Shown here: one piece after another, positions 33,837 through 42,460 of the stretch
How positions within the stretch are numbered: the stretch's first letter is position 1
Layout: each line of letters begins with the position of its first letter
Origin: Bog-473 sp963751335
GTDB taxonomy: Bacteria > Actinomycetota > Acidimicrobiia > Acidimicrobiales > RAAP-2
Direction: 5' to 3'
DNA length: 64,000 bases
NCBI GenBank assembly: GCA_963751335.1
Contig: CAVVUB010000008.1
Span: forward strand, 992,001-1,056,000
Program-made: the position numbers and the translations under genes
Notes under the pieces: model-generated
Seen by the model: only the letters and a program-made list of their open reading frames with translations
What the model was told of the DNA's origin: nothing
Database searches by the model: none

Positions 33837-35299
33837 CGCCGGCTCACAAGAGCCGCGAGCATCGCTGGAGGATGCTCGTGCTGGTCCTGGTCGTCGTGGC
33901 CGGCGTGGGTGTGGCAGCCGGCGCCCGGGGAACGCCGGCGCCGGTCAGCCCCCTGGTCGTACCCGCCTCGCTGGTCAGCCCGGCCAACGCAGAGTCCTCG
34001 GCGTGGTACTGCACTGGACAGACCACTTCTTCGGGCGGGGCTCCGGGCTTTCTGCTCCTGACCAACACGACCGGCCGTATCGTCGGGGCCACGGTGCGCG
34101 AGGAGACCGATACCGGATCGGTGGAGAACGCTGCGGTATCGGTGCCGGCGCGCGGCGACCTGGTCCCGAGCGTGCCTGCGCCGTCTTCGGGTTTGTGGTC
34201 GTCGGCCGTCGTGACGGTGGACGGTGGAGGGGTGGCCGTGAGCCAGGTGGTGGCCGCACCGTCCGGCTGGTCGGTGTCCCCGTGCCAGAGCACCACGTCG
34301 GCCGCGTGGTTCTTCGCCGGCGGCTCCACTGCCGGGTCCAACGGACTGTCGGTGTCGTTGCTCAACCCGACGTCGACGCCCGTCGTGGTCGACCTCAGCT
34401 TCGTCACCCCGGCCGGCGTGGTGCACCCGGTCAACTACCAGGGGATCGTCCTGCAACCCGACCAGGTGGTCGTCGAGAACGTCGCGTCCGAGGTCCAGAA
34501 CGTGGGCACGGTCAGCACCACGGCGACGGCCCGGACGGGCCGCATCGTGGCCTCCGAGGTCCAGACGTACGCCGCTCCCACCTCCGGGCTGTCCCTCGTG
34601 GCGGGCTCGAACGCGCCGCAGAGCACGTGGTTCATCCCCCAGAGCGAGGAGACGGCGGGCGGATCGTCGGCGATCGACGTCTACAACCCGGGCCAGGTAC
34701 CCGAATCGGTCACGGTTCATCTCCGCCTTCCCTCGGGCCTGCTGGCCCCGCTCCGGCACACCGTGGCCCCGGGCACCACCTGGAGCCTGCTGACGAGCAA
34801 ACAGACCCGCATCCCCGCCGGAGCCTTCTACTCCGCGCGGATCGTCGCCAGCGGGGGTCCCGGGGTGGTGGTCGGGCGGGTCGTGGCGGCACCGGCCACC
34901 GCCCAGTCCCCCCAGGCCGGCCTGGCCAGTGCCGTCGACGGGCTCTCGACCTCGTCGACGAGCGGCGCCTGGATCATCCCTGCACCGGGCAGCTCGGTCC
35001 AGGTCCCGGTCGGCAACGTGTCAGCCGAGAGCATGGCCTTCATGAACACCTCGAGCACGACCGAACGTTTCAGCGCGTCGGTTGTCACGGCCAGCGACCA
35101 CACCGTCCTGGTGACAGGCGCACTCGCCCCCGGTGCCACGGCCCAGGTCAGTGGGAACGCGTTGGCCCCGGTCGGGCTCAACCCCGTGCTGGTCCGTTCC
35201 ACGGGCACCATGGCAGTCAGCAACGACGTGGGACCGACCGGCATGGTCGGCGTGGTCACGATGCCCGGCATCCCCTTGTCCGCCGCCATCGGCCTTTGA
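33833..35299 (+). CDS. DUF5719 family secreted/anchored protein
   Basis: The 488-residue protein has an N-terminal membrane helix or signal (MLVLVLVVVAGVGVAAGA), then a long extracytoplasmic region rich in Val, Ser and Thr with repeated beta-sandwich-like segments such as SSAWYCTGQTTSS, SAAWFFAGGSTAGSNGLSV and QSTWFIPQSEETAGG, each a W-F/Y-x-G/P motif followed by a 'LLNPT'-like strand. This is the pattern of DUF5719, found directly after large GT2 membrane proteins in many Actinobacteria. It is coupled to that gene here by GTGA. The function is unknown; a role in the assembly or export of the glycan made by the partner is inferred from constant neighbourhood. Confidence 0.82.
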   Translation: MTPAHKSREHRWRMLVLVLVVVAGVGVAAGARGTPAPVSPLVVPASLVSPANAESSAWYCTGQTTSSGGAPGFLLLTNTTGRIVGATVREETDTGSVENAAVSVPARGDLVPSVPAPSSGLWSSAVVTVDGGGVAVSQVVAAPSGWSVSPCQSTTSAAWFFAGGSTAGSNGLSVSLLNPTSTPVVVDLSFVTPAGVVHPVNYQGIVLQPDQVVVENVASEVQNVGTVSTTATARTGRIVASEVQTYAAPTSGLSLVAGSNAPQSTWFIPQSEETAGGSSAIDVYNPGQVPESVTVHLRLPSGLLAPLRHTVAPGTTWSLLTSKQTRIPAGAFYSARIVASGGPGVVVGRVVAAPATAQSPQAGLASAVDGLSTSSTSGAWIIPAPGSSVQVPVGNVSAESMAFMNTSSTTERFSASVVTASDHTVLVTGALAPGATAQVSGNALAPVGLNPVLVRSTGTMAVSNDVGPTGMVGVVTMPGIPLSAAIGL

Positions 35300-35363
35300 A
35301 CCGCACCGGGTCGGCGCTCTGTGTGCCGCTCCAGGTCTGGTGGCGGACGTTCGCCGTCGGGTG

Positions 35364-36602
35364 TCAGAGGTTGTGACGCTGGTATCGCCGCCACAGCGTC
35401 CGACCGCCCAGCCAGACCAGCCCCAGGCAGATGACCGCGAAGAGAACGGGCCCGGCATAGCGGATGACGCCCTCGACGCCGGCGGCAAAGCCGTGGAGGC
35501 TGTCGTGCCAGGACTTCACGACGCCGGTGTCGGGCGCCGGGCTGCTTCTCGGTGGTGCCGGCCGCTCGTTCACCGTGACGGTCGCGGTCGAGTACGCGGT
35601 CTGGCTGCTCAGCAGCTGTAGCTGGCCCTGCAGTTGCTCGATCTGCGTCTGCACCGAGTCCAGCTCCTCCTGCACCGACAGGATGTCGCCGATGCTGGTC
35701 GCCTTGGCCAAGATGCTCAGGTACTGCTGACGGGTCGCCTCGAGCGCGTCGAGGCGCGCCTGGAGGTCGACGTATTGCCCGGTGACGTCGGTGGCCTTCG
35801 TGGTCAGGTATGACGTTTGGCCCAGGGTCTGCGCCTGCTTGAGCAAACCGGCGAAGTCGGCCACCGGTACCTGAAGCGTGATGGTGCCCGAAGGGGGGCC
35901 GTCCGGGCCGGTGGCGGTCCGCGTCTGCGAGCTGGCCACGAAGCCGCCCACACCGGTGGCGATGGCGGAGAGCTGGGTCATGGTGCGGTTCAGTGCCCCG
36001 GCCTTCACCGTCAACCCGAGCGACCCTGTCTGCTGGATCCGGGCCGGCTGGCCGACGGCACCGTTGGGGAGTAGCGCCGCCGCCGAGCCCGGGACCGTGG
36101 TGCTGGGCACGGATGCGTTGGGTTGGCCTGTGGCCTGGTGCTGGGACGGTGCGGCTGCGCTCCCCGCCGATGACCCGGCGTGGTTCGCGCCGAATGAAGG
36201 CACGGTCGTCGTCACCGGGGACGACCTTGCCCCGGGCGGGGTCGAGACCCGCAGCGGGCGCAGGCTCGAGGTGGCCGTCGGGCTCGACGTGCCCCGGCCG
36301 AGGGCGCCGACGATGCCCGCCGCCGCCAGGACGACGACGAGACAGGCGGCCACCGCCAGGAGCCGGTGACGTGCCGCCGCTGCGCCGGCCCGGCGCAGGC
36401 GACCCTCCCGCCACCGGGACGGCGCATCCGCGTCACCGCCCGGATCACCCACGACGTCACCGCCCGCGCCCGCCTCGCCGGCTTCGGGCCCGTCTCTCCG
36501 GGCCCGCGCCACGATCTCGGCCGGACCGGATTCAGGCAGCTCGAAGTCGGCCGCGGTGCGGGCGAAGAGGGTGGCGAGCTGGTCGTCGTCGAGCATGGTC
36601 AT
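35364..36602 (-). CDS. DUF4349 membrane protein, possible anti-sigma partner
   Basis: The 412-residue protein has an N-terminal cytoplasmic part (DDDQLATLFARTAADFELPE), a membrane helix near 81-102 (LLAVAACLVVVLAAAGIVGAL), a DUF4349 domain (about 205-370; LTVKAGALNRTMTQLSAIA, GTITLQVPVADFAGLLKQA, a coiled coil YVDLQARLDALEATRQQYLS) and a C-terminal helix (VLFAVICLGLVWLGG). Its ATG overlaps the end of the ECF sigma gene by 4 nt, so it is co-translated. The arrangement of an N-terminal cytoplasmic region, one helix and an external sensor domain suggests it restrains that sigma factor, but no zinc-binding anti-sigma motif is present. Confidence 0.8.
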   Translation of the reverse strand: MTMLDDDQLATLFARTAADFELPESGPAEIVARARRDGPEAGEAGAGGDVVGDPGGDADAPSRWREGRLRRAGAAAARHRLLAVAACLVVVLAAAGIVGALGRGTSSPTATSSLRPLRVSTPPGARSSPVTTTVPSFGANHAGSSAGSAAAPSQHQATGQPNASVPSTTVPGSAAALLPNGAVGQPARIQQTGSLGLTVKAGALNRTMTQLSAIATGVGGFVASSQTRTATGPDGPPSGTITLQVPVADFAGLLKQAQTLGQTSYLTTKATDVTGQYVDLQARLDALEATRQQYLSILAKATSIGDILSVQEELDSVQTQIEQLQGQLQLLSSQTAYSTATVTVNERPAPPRSSPAPDTGVVKSWHDSLHGFAAGVEGVIRYAGPVLFAVICLGLVWLGGRTLWRRYQRHNL

Positions 36603-37150
36603 GGTGCGGTCTCCTGAATCGATCGGGAGGCCTCGGGGTCGACGAGGGAACTCAAGGCGGGGTCGGCCGCCAGGCGGCGCCTGGCTTCGTGGAGGCGGGA
36701 CTTGACGGTGCCCGGACGGCGGCCGATGGCCAGCGCGATATCGCGTTCGCTCAGGTCGGCGTAGTAGCGCAGGACGACCGGGACCCGCAGGGACATGGGC
36801 AGGCGGGCCAGTGCGGCCAGGACGGTGCCGGCCACCTCGCCCTGCACGGCGCCGTCCTCGGGTCCCTCCCCGCCGACGGGCAGGCGGGTCAGCGGCTCGT
36901 CAGGCGCCCGACGGTCGCGGTGGGGGATCTCGGTCCGCAGCTTCGAGTAGCAGGCGTTGACCACGACCCGGTAGAGCCAGGGTCGCAGGTTCGGCACCGA
37001 CGAGAGCGAGTCGCGGAAGCGCCACGCCCGCAGGTAGGCGTCCTGGACCGCTTCCTCGGCGTCGGCCCGGTTGCCCAGGATCAGGCAGGCCGTGCGGAAG
37101 GAGCCGGCGTACCCCTCCTCGAGCCACTCTTCGAGCTGTTGGTCCACCAT
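36599..37150 (-). CDS. ECF-type RNA polymerase sigma factor
   Basis: The 183-residue protein contains sigma region 2 (about 10-75; TACLILGNRADAEEAVQDAY, FRDSLSSVPNLRPWLYRVVV) and region 4 (about 115-165; LARLPMSLRVPVVLRYYADL, SERDIALAIGRRPGTVKSRL), with no region 3, as in extracytoplasmic-function sigma factors. It would direct RNA polymerase to a small stress or envelope regulon. A purine-rich GAAGGGGG ribosome binding site lies just before ATG 37150. The following DUF4349 gene overlaps its stop by 4 nt and is a candidate regulator. The start is 90 nt from the end of the co-oriented FtsH gene upstream. Confidence 0.92.
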   Translation of the reverse strand: MVDQQLEEWLEEGYAGSFRTACLILGNRADAEEAVQDAYLRAWRFRDSLSSVPNLRPWLYRVVVNACYSKLRTEIPHRDRRAPDEPLTRLPVGGEGPEDGAVQGEVAGTVLAALARLPMSLRVPVVLRYYADLSERDIALAIGRRPGTVKSRLHEARRRLAADPALSSLVDPEASRSIQETAP

Positions 37151-37239
37151 CCCCCTTCATGACGCCGCCCGGCCCGAAGAGGTTCGGAAAAACCCGACGA
37201 GGTTCGGAAAAGAAGGTTCGAAGGCTGGGTGCGCAGGAC

Positions 37240-39399
37240 CTAGTGGGGCGGGGGACCCTCGGGCGTGGTGCCAGAAGTTGGGTCGGACCCCGGGCTGGGC
37301 GGCCAGGGTGGAGGCGGCCACACATCGGTGTCCGCACGCACGGTCACCGGGTCGCCCTCGCCGTTGGTGGCGGCCGGGCCGGCGTGCCCGTTGGCGCTGC
37401 CGGCTCCCGCATCGGCTCCGTTGCCCCCGTTGGCGCTCGGGAGCACCGGCGGCCGTACCGCGGCCCCGCTGAAGTGCGGGACCGACTTGGATCCCTCGGC
37501 GTGCACGGGGGAGCCGTGCGCCTCGTCGACCAGCCGGGCCACCTCGGCCCCGTCGATGATCTCGTTGTCGAGCAGGGCCCGGGCGAGCGCGTTGAGGCCG
37601 CCCCGGTGCTTGCTCAGCACCTCCATGGCCCGCTCCTCTTGGGCCCGCAGGATGCGCTCGACCTCGTCGTCGATGACCTTCGAGGTGTCCTCGGAGTAGT
37701 CACGCGTGTGCATGAGGTCCTCGCCCAGGAACACCTGGCCCTGCGAGCCCCAGGCCATGGGGCCGATGGCCTCGCTCATGCCCCACTCGCGCACCATCTT
37801 GCGGGCCAGCTCGGTGTTGCCGACCAGGTCGTTGGCCGCTCCGGTCGAGAGGTCGCCGTAGACGAGCAGCTCGGCGCAGCGCCCGCCCATGCGCACGCAC
37901 AGCGCGTCCTCGATGTAGTCGCGCGAGTGGATGTGCCGCTCCTCCATGGGCAGCTGGTGGGTGACCCCGAGTGCCATGCCGGTGGGCAGGATGGTCACCT
38001 TGTGCACGGGGTCGGCGTGCTCGAGCACGTAGGCCAGCACGGCGTGGCCTCCCTCGTGGTAGGCCACCCGCTCCTTCTCCTCTTCGGAGAGCACCATGGA
38101 GTCTCGGCGCTGTCCGAGGAGCACCCGGTCCCGCGCCGTCTCGAAGTCGGCCATGGCGATGTCGACGCTGCCCCGGCGCACGGCGTGCAGCGCCGCCTCG
38201 TTGACCAGGTTGGCCAGGTCGGCCCCGCTCATGCCCGGCGTGCCGCGCGAGACCACGCCCAGGTCCACGTCACCGGCCATGCGCTTGCCCTTGCAGTGCA
38301 CCTGGAGGATCGGCAGGCGCTCATCGAGATCGGGCAGCGGAACGACGATCTGGCGGTCGAAACGGCCCGGCCGCAGCAGGGCCGGATCCAAGATGTCGGG
38401 CCGGTTGGTCGCCGCGATCATCACGACGCCCTCGGACGTGTCGAAGCCGTCCATCTCCGAGAGCATCTGGTTCAGGGTCTGCTCGCGCTCGTCGTGGCCG
38501 CCGCCGAGGCCGGCACCGCGCTTGCGTCCGATGGAGTCGATCTCGTCGACGAAGACGATGGCGGGCGCCTGCTTGCGCGCGGTCTGGAAGAGGTCACGCA
38601 CCCGGCTGGCGCCGACACCCACGAACATCTCCATGAAGTCGGAGCCGCTGACCGACATGAATGGCACCCCCGCCTCACCGGCCACGGCCCGGGCCAGCAG
38701 CGTCTTGCCCGTTCCCGGGGGACCGACCAGGAGCACGCCCTTGGGGATTTTGGCGCCGATCTCCTTGAAGCGGGCGGGGGTCTTGAGGAAGTCGACCACC
38801 TCACTGATCTCCTGCTTCACCCCGGTGTAGCCGGCGACGTCGTCGAAGGTCGTGGTCGGCCGGTCGCTGCTGAACGTCTTGGCCTTGGAGCGCCCGATCG
38901 ACATGATCCCCGACATCTGGCCCCGGGTCTGGCGGCCGATGAGGTAGATGAAGCCGACGCCCAGGGCGATGATGAAGAGGTAGGGGAGGAGGGCGGTGAA
39001 GATGTTGCTCGAGGGGGTCGGGAACGAGACCGCCACGCCGTCGTGGCGCATCTCGGAGACGTCGTTGGGCAGGGACGGGGTCGGGCCCTGCACGGTGTAG
39101 ACGGTCCCGTCATTTAGCTTCCCGGTGATCGTGCCGGTGGCGTTGGAGATCTGGGCCGTCGCGACCTCCTTGGCGGCCACCTGGGACATGAATTTGGTGT
39201 AGGTGATGCTGTGGGCGTTGCTGGTCTTGATCGTCCCCACAGCCAGGAGGATCGCCACGATCCCGATGGCCAGGACACCCCACAGCCAGCGCCAGCTCTG
39301 ACCTCCCGATGCTCCGGGGGTGCCCGGCTGCTGGCCTCCCTCGCCTCCCGGCGGCGCGTTCGGGCCCCGGCCGGGCTTCTCCGTGCGCTGGGGAGTCAC
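37240..39399 (-). CDS. ftsH: ATP-dependent zinc metalloprotease FtsH
   Basis: The 719-residue membrane protease degrades misfolded and regulatory proteins. Two membrane helices (about 36-56 and 133-154) flank a short extracytoplasmic domain. The AAA+ domain has Walker A GPPGTGKT (226-233), Walker B IVFVDEIDSI (281-290) and the arginine-finger region NRPDILDPALLRPGRFDRQ. The zinc site HEGGH is at 448-452, inside the M41 peptidase domain. The C-terminal 60 residues are Gly/Pro/Ala-rich. The protein is longer than E. coli FtsH (644) mainly through tails at both ends. GTG 39399 follows TAGCAT by 6 nt. It is divergent from the CPBP protease gene. Confidence 0.96.
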   Translation of the reverse strand: MTPQRTEKPGRGPNAPPGGEGGQQPGTPGASGGQSWRWLWGVLAIGIVAILLAVGTIKTSNAHSITYTKFMSQVAAKEVATAQISNATGTITGKLNDGTVYTVQGPTPSLPNDVSEMRHDGVAVSFPTPSSNIFTALLPYLFIIALGVGFIYLIGRQTRGQMSGIMSIGRSKAKTFSSDRPTTTFDDVAGYTGVKQEISEVVDFLKTPARFKEIGAKIPKGVLLVGPPGTGKTLLARAVAGEAGVPFMSVSGSDFMEMFVGVGASRVRDLFQTARKQAPAIVFVDEIDSIGRKRGAGLGGGHDEREQTLNQMLSEMDGFDTSEGVVMIAATNRPDILDPALLRPGRFDRQIVVPLPDLDERLPILQVHCKGKRMAGDVDLGVVSRGTPGMSGADLANLVNEAALHAVRRGSVDIAMADFETARDRVLLGQRRDSMVLSEEEKERVAYHEGGHAVLAYVLEHADPVHKVTILPTGMALGVTHQLPMEERHIHSRDYIEDALCVRMGGRCAELLVYGDLSTGAANDLVGNTELARKMVREWGMSEAIGPMAWGSQGQVFLGEDLMHTRDYSEDTSKVIDDEVERILRAQEERAMEVLSKHRGGLNALARALLDNEIIDGAEVARLVDEAHGSPVHAEGSKSVPHFSGAAVRPPVLPSANGGNGADAGAGSANGHAGPAATNGEGDPVTVRADTDVWPPPPWPPSPGSDPTSGTTPEGPPPH

Positions 39400-39405
39400 C
39401 CCGCC

Positions 39406-39411
39406 ATGCTA
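39406..39411 (-). promoter_or_regulatory. -10 element of a leaderless promoter for ftsH
   Basis: TAGCAT on the minus strand is followed by GGCGGG and GTG 39399. Confidence 0.55.
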
Positions 39412-39469
39412 TGCGCCGACCCTCGAGAAGGGTGACCGCCCCGTGACCGGGACGGCGGCCGGGCGACCT

Positions 39470-39517
39470 TGCCAGCTGGGGGCCACCTTGGCCCTGCCAG
39501 CTGGGGGCCACCTTGGC
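39470..39517. repeat. Two direct copies of a 23-nt sequence upstream of the CPBP gene
   Basis: TGCCAGCTGGGGGCCACCTT plus GGC occurs at 39470-39492 and again, identical, at 39495-39517 (25-nt period). The second copy reaches to 5 nt before the -10 element at 39523. Each copy contains the palindrome CCAGCTGG and the inverted repeat GCCACCTTGGC, as expected for a regulator binding site. Confidence 0.7.
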
Positions 39518-39522
39518 GCCGG

Positions 39523-39528
39523 TAACGT
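39523..39528 (+). promoter_or_regulatory. -10 element of a leaderless promoter for the CPBP protease
   Basis: TAACGT lies 7 nt before ATG 39536. Confidence 0.5.
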
Positions 39529-39535
39529 CTTGACG

Positions 39536-40712
39536 ATGGCCGAGACCGATTCCGGCGCGCCGGAACCCCCGCCCGAGGGGCCACCAGTCCGCTCACCGGC
39601 CCCGCCGCCCGACGGTTTCGTGCCCCGGGAGTGGATCGAGACGCACCACGCCCATGTCCGCGGGCAGACCGAGACAGCCGCGGCCGGCCCCGAGGGACCA
39701 CCCCGGTCGTCCGGGCCCTCGCCGACACTGCCGCCAACGCCGCCCCCGCCCGCCACGCTCACGGCCCGACCCGCGCCGCCCGCCCCGGGAATGCCCGGGA
39801 TGACCACCATGCCCCCGCCCCCGCCCCCGCCCGCGCCCCCGCCGCGCCGCGATGCCGCGCCGTGGGACGCCGCCGCCCTCGCCGCCCTGCCTGCGCCGGC
39901 GCTCGAGTCCTCGTCCGGCACGCCCTTTCTCGATACGCCCTGGGTCCCCCCGAAGACCAGGCGCCAGGCCTGGTTCTGGCTTCTCTTCGCCCTCATCGGG
40001 TTCCTCGTCGGCCAGCTCGGCGCGGTGATCTTCGCCACCGTCGGTGGCGCCATCGCCGGTGACACCGGAGCTCAGCTCCAGGCCATCGCCTCGGCGCAGG
40101 TCCCGCCCGAGTGGTACGTCGTCGTCACCCTCCTGGGCCTGTGGATCGGCTTCATCGGCGCGCCCTGGTTGGCCAGCTTCTTCCAGGGCACGCGCCACTT
40201 CTTCCGCGACCTGGGCATCAAGATGAAGTGGATCGACCTCATCGGCATCCCCATCGGGCTGGCCGGGCAGTTCGTGGTCGTCCTCATGTACGCGCCGTTC
40301 CAGCACGAGATCCACGACTTCAACGGGCCCACCAACCGCCTCACCGGCAGCGCCCACGGCGGCGGGTTCGTGGTCATCGCCATCGCCGTCTGCGTCTTCG
40401 CTCCGGCCATGGAAGAGCTCTTCTTCCGGGGTTTGCTGCTCAAAGGCCTCCTCCGCGCCTTCACCCCGATGGGGGCAACCGGCCGCGTCCGCGTCGCCAC
40501 CGTCGTCCTGGCGGTCATCGTCGACGGGCTCCTGTTCGGCCTGGCCCACGGCGAATGGGTCCAGCTGGCTGGCCTGGCCGTCTTCGGCATGGTGCTGGCC
40601 GCCATCTCGTATCGGACGGGACGGCTGGGCATGAATTTCCTGGCTCACGCCGACCTTCAACTCGGTTGCCATCCTGGCCCTCGTCGCCCAGGGAAACGCC
40701 GTCATCCACTAG
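39536..40712 (+). CDS. CPBP-family intramembrane metalloprotease (apparent frameshift near 40651)
   Basis: After a Pro-rich cytoplasmic head of about 135 residues (including a run of nine prolines), the protein has about seven membrane helices with the CPBP (Abi, type II CAAX protease-like) motifs: FAPAMEELFFRGLLLKGLL holds the paired glutamates and arginine-like position, GLLFGLAHGEWVQL the first histidine, and MNFLAHA followed by TFNSVAILALVAQGNAVIH the second HxxxN. The last part is in another frame. Removing one base near 40651 gives that natural ending and the stop at 40710-40712; otherwise a meaningless tail runs on. These proteases cleave membrane substrates or protect against bacteriocins. 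A sequence error is likely. Confidence 0.8.
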
Positions 40713-40761
40713 ACCCTCCGGTCCACCCTCCGCTCCGCCGAGATGGGCCATGCGCTGCCCC

Positions 40762-40767
40762 TATGGT
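40762..40767 (+). promoter_or_regulatory. -10 element upstream of the phosphomannomutase region
   Basis: TATGGT lies 8 nt before GTG 40776. That GTG opens a nine-codon frame ending at 40805, not the phosphomannomutase frame. Confidence 0.4.
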
Positions 40768-40775
40768 TGGTCTCC

Positions 40776-40826
40776 GTGATTTGGACGAACCGGCGAATTG
40801 GATGAACCCGTGAATCGGATGAAGCA
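40776..40826 (+). repeat. Three degenerate 17-nt tandem repeats across the manB start
   Basis: The units at 40776-40792, 40793-40809 and 40810-40826 fit GTGAATTGGATGAACCC, each differing from its neighbour at 4 of 17 positions. Because 17 is not a multiple of three, start-like codons fall in all frames. The TTG (40798), GTG (40810) and ATG (40819) candidate starts of the next gene all lie inside. Confidence 0.65.
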
Positions 40827-42221
40827 GGTGTTCAAGGCCTACGACGTGCGGGGCATCGTGCCCGACCAGCTCGACGCGGCGATGTGCCACGCCATCGGGC
40901 GCGCCATGGCCCTTTTCGCCGGCGCCCCCGAGGTGCTGGTGTGCCGCGACATGCGTGAGTCGGGGGTGGAGCTCACGGCCGCCTTTTCCGACGGCGTGCG
41001 TTCCGAAGGCGTGAACGTGACCGACCTCGGCCTGGCCTCGACCGACTTCCTCTACTTCGCCTCGGGCCATCTCGATGCCCCCGGCGCCATGTTCACCGCG
41101 TCACACAACCCGGCCCGGTACAACGGGTTGAAGCTCTGTCTCTCGGGCGCACGCCCATCGGGCGCGACACCGGCCTGGCCGAGATCGAGGCCGAGGCGGA
41201 GAAGCTTCTGGACGAGCCCTCGGGTCCGCTCACCGGGAGCAGCCGCGAACTGAGCCTGCTCGACGAGTGGGCCGACCACGTCATCTCGTTCGTCGACCTC
41301 TCCACGTTGCGGCCCCTCAAGGTGGTGGCCGATACGGCGAACGGCATGGGCGGCCTGGTCGTGCCGATCGTCTTCGAACGGCTGCCCTTCTCGGTCGACA
41401 TCCTCTTCCCCGAGCTCGACGGCAACTTCCCCAACCACCCGGCCGATCCGATCCAGCCCGAGAACCAGGTCGCCCTGAAGGAGGCCGTCCTGGCCCAGGG
41501 GGCCGACATCGGTCTGGCCTTCGACGGCGACGCCGACCGGGTCTTCCTGGTCGACGAGCGGGCCGAAGGGGTGTCGGGCTCGCTGACCACGGCGCTGGTG
41601 GCCGCGTCCATGCTCACCAAGCACCCGGGCGAGACCGTCCTCTACAACTTGATCTGCTCGCACGTCGTGCCCGAGGTGGTCACCGAGATGGGCGGCACGC
41701 CGGTGCGCACCCAGGTCGGCCACTCCATCATCAAGCAGGTGATGGCCGAGACCGGCGCCGTGTTCGGTGGCGAGCACTCGGGCCACTACTACTACCGCGA
41801 CAACTTTCGGGCCGACTCGGGCATCATCACCGCCCTCCTGGTCCTCGAACTGCTGAGCCAGAGCGACCAGCCCCTCTCGGTCATGCTCGAGCCCTACCGC
41901 CGCTACGCCGACTCAGGCGAGATCAACACAGAGGTGACCAGCCCGCCGGCCACCGTCGCGGCCATCGCCGAGCACGAGCGCGCCGCCGGCGCGTCCATCG
42001 ACCGGCTCGACGGGCTGACGGTCGAGCACGCGGACTGGTGGTACAACGTCCGCCCCTCCAACACCGAGCCGTTGTTGCGGCTCAACGTGGAGGCCAAGAC
42101 CGAGGAAGTCTGCGCCGCCCATGTCGCCGAGGTGCGGGCGCTCATCGCGGCCAACGCCACGCTCGAGGCCGACGCCACGCTCGAGGCCGACGCCACGCTC
42201 AAGGAAGGAACCAACCCGTGA
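40819..42221 (+). CDS. manB: Phosphomannomutase/phosphoglucomutase (apparent frameshift near 41148)
   Basis: The enzyme of about 467 residues interconverts mannose-6-phosphate and mannose-1-phosphate, feeding GDP-mannose synthesis. FKAYDVRGIVPDQLD is the usual opening, the phosphoserine loop is in FTASHNPARYNG, the metal loop in GLAFDGDADRVFLVDE, the sugar loop in GGEHSGHYYYRDNF and the phosphate site in NVRPSNTEPLLRLN. A missing C in the run after ACGCCC near 41148 breaks the frame between GARP and IGRDTGLAEIE; restoring it joins the parts. The C-terminus ends in a small tandem repeat. The start is uncertain (40798, 40810 or 40819). Its TGA overlaps the Trm112 GTG. Confidence 0.85.
42156..42200 (+). 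repeat. 18-nt tandem repeat at the end of manB
   Basis: GCCACGCTCGAGGCCGAC occurs twice and half a third time, encoding ATLEAD-ATLEAD-ATL just before the stop. It is in frame (18 nt), so copy number can change without frameshift. Confidence 0.8.
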
Positions 42222-42460
42222 GTCTCGATCCGCTGCTGCTCGACATCCTGGCCTGCCCGATCGACAAGGGCCCTCTGCTCTTTTTCGAAGACGAGGACGT
42301 CCTCTACAACCCGCGCCTGCGCAAGAGCTACGCCGTCACCGACGGGGTCCCGGTGCTGTTGGTGGACGAGGCGGCCGACATCGGTGACGCCGAGCACGAA
42401 CGCTTGAGCGCCAAGGCCGAGAGGGGCGGCGTGCGCGCCACCGGTCCCGTCGCGGGGTGA
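42218..42460 (+). CDS. Trm112 family small protein
   Basis: The 80-residue protein begins MSLDPLLLDILACPIDKGPL and continues through LYNPRLRKSYAVTDGVPVLL, the pattern of bacterial Trm112-like (YcaR/UPF0434) proteins. The first CPxx is kept (CPID), but the second cysteine pair of zinc-binding relatives is missing, as in most bacterial members. In other domains Trm112 activates methyltransferases; the bacterial role is not established. It sits between phosphomannomutase and the SIS protein with 4-nt GTGA overlaps on both sides, an order conserved in many Actinobacteria, so its job may relate to mannose metabolism or a co-regulated methyltransferase. Confidence 0.85.
   Translation: MSLDPLLLDILACPIDKGPLLFFEDEDVLYNPRLRKSYAVTDGVPVLLVDEAADIGDAEHERLSAKAERGGVRATGPVAG

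Noticed and set aside
37159..39117. 652-codon plus-strand frame opposite ftsH
   Set aside because: It is a His/Val/Asp-rich shadow of the FtsH frame with no recognisable domain.
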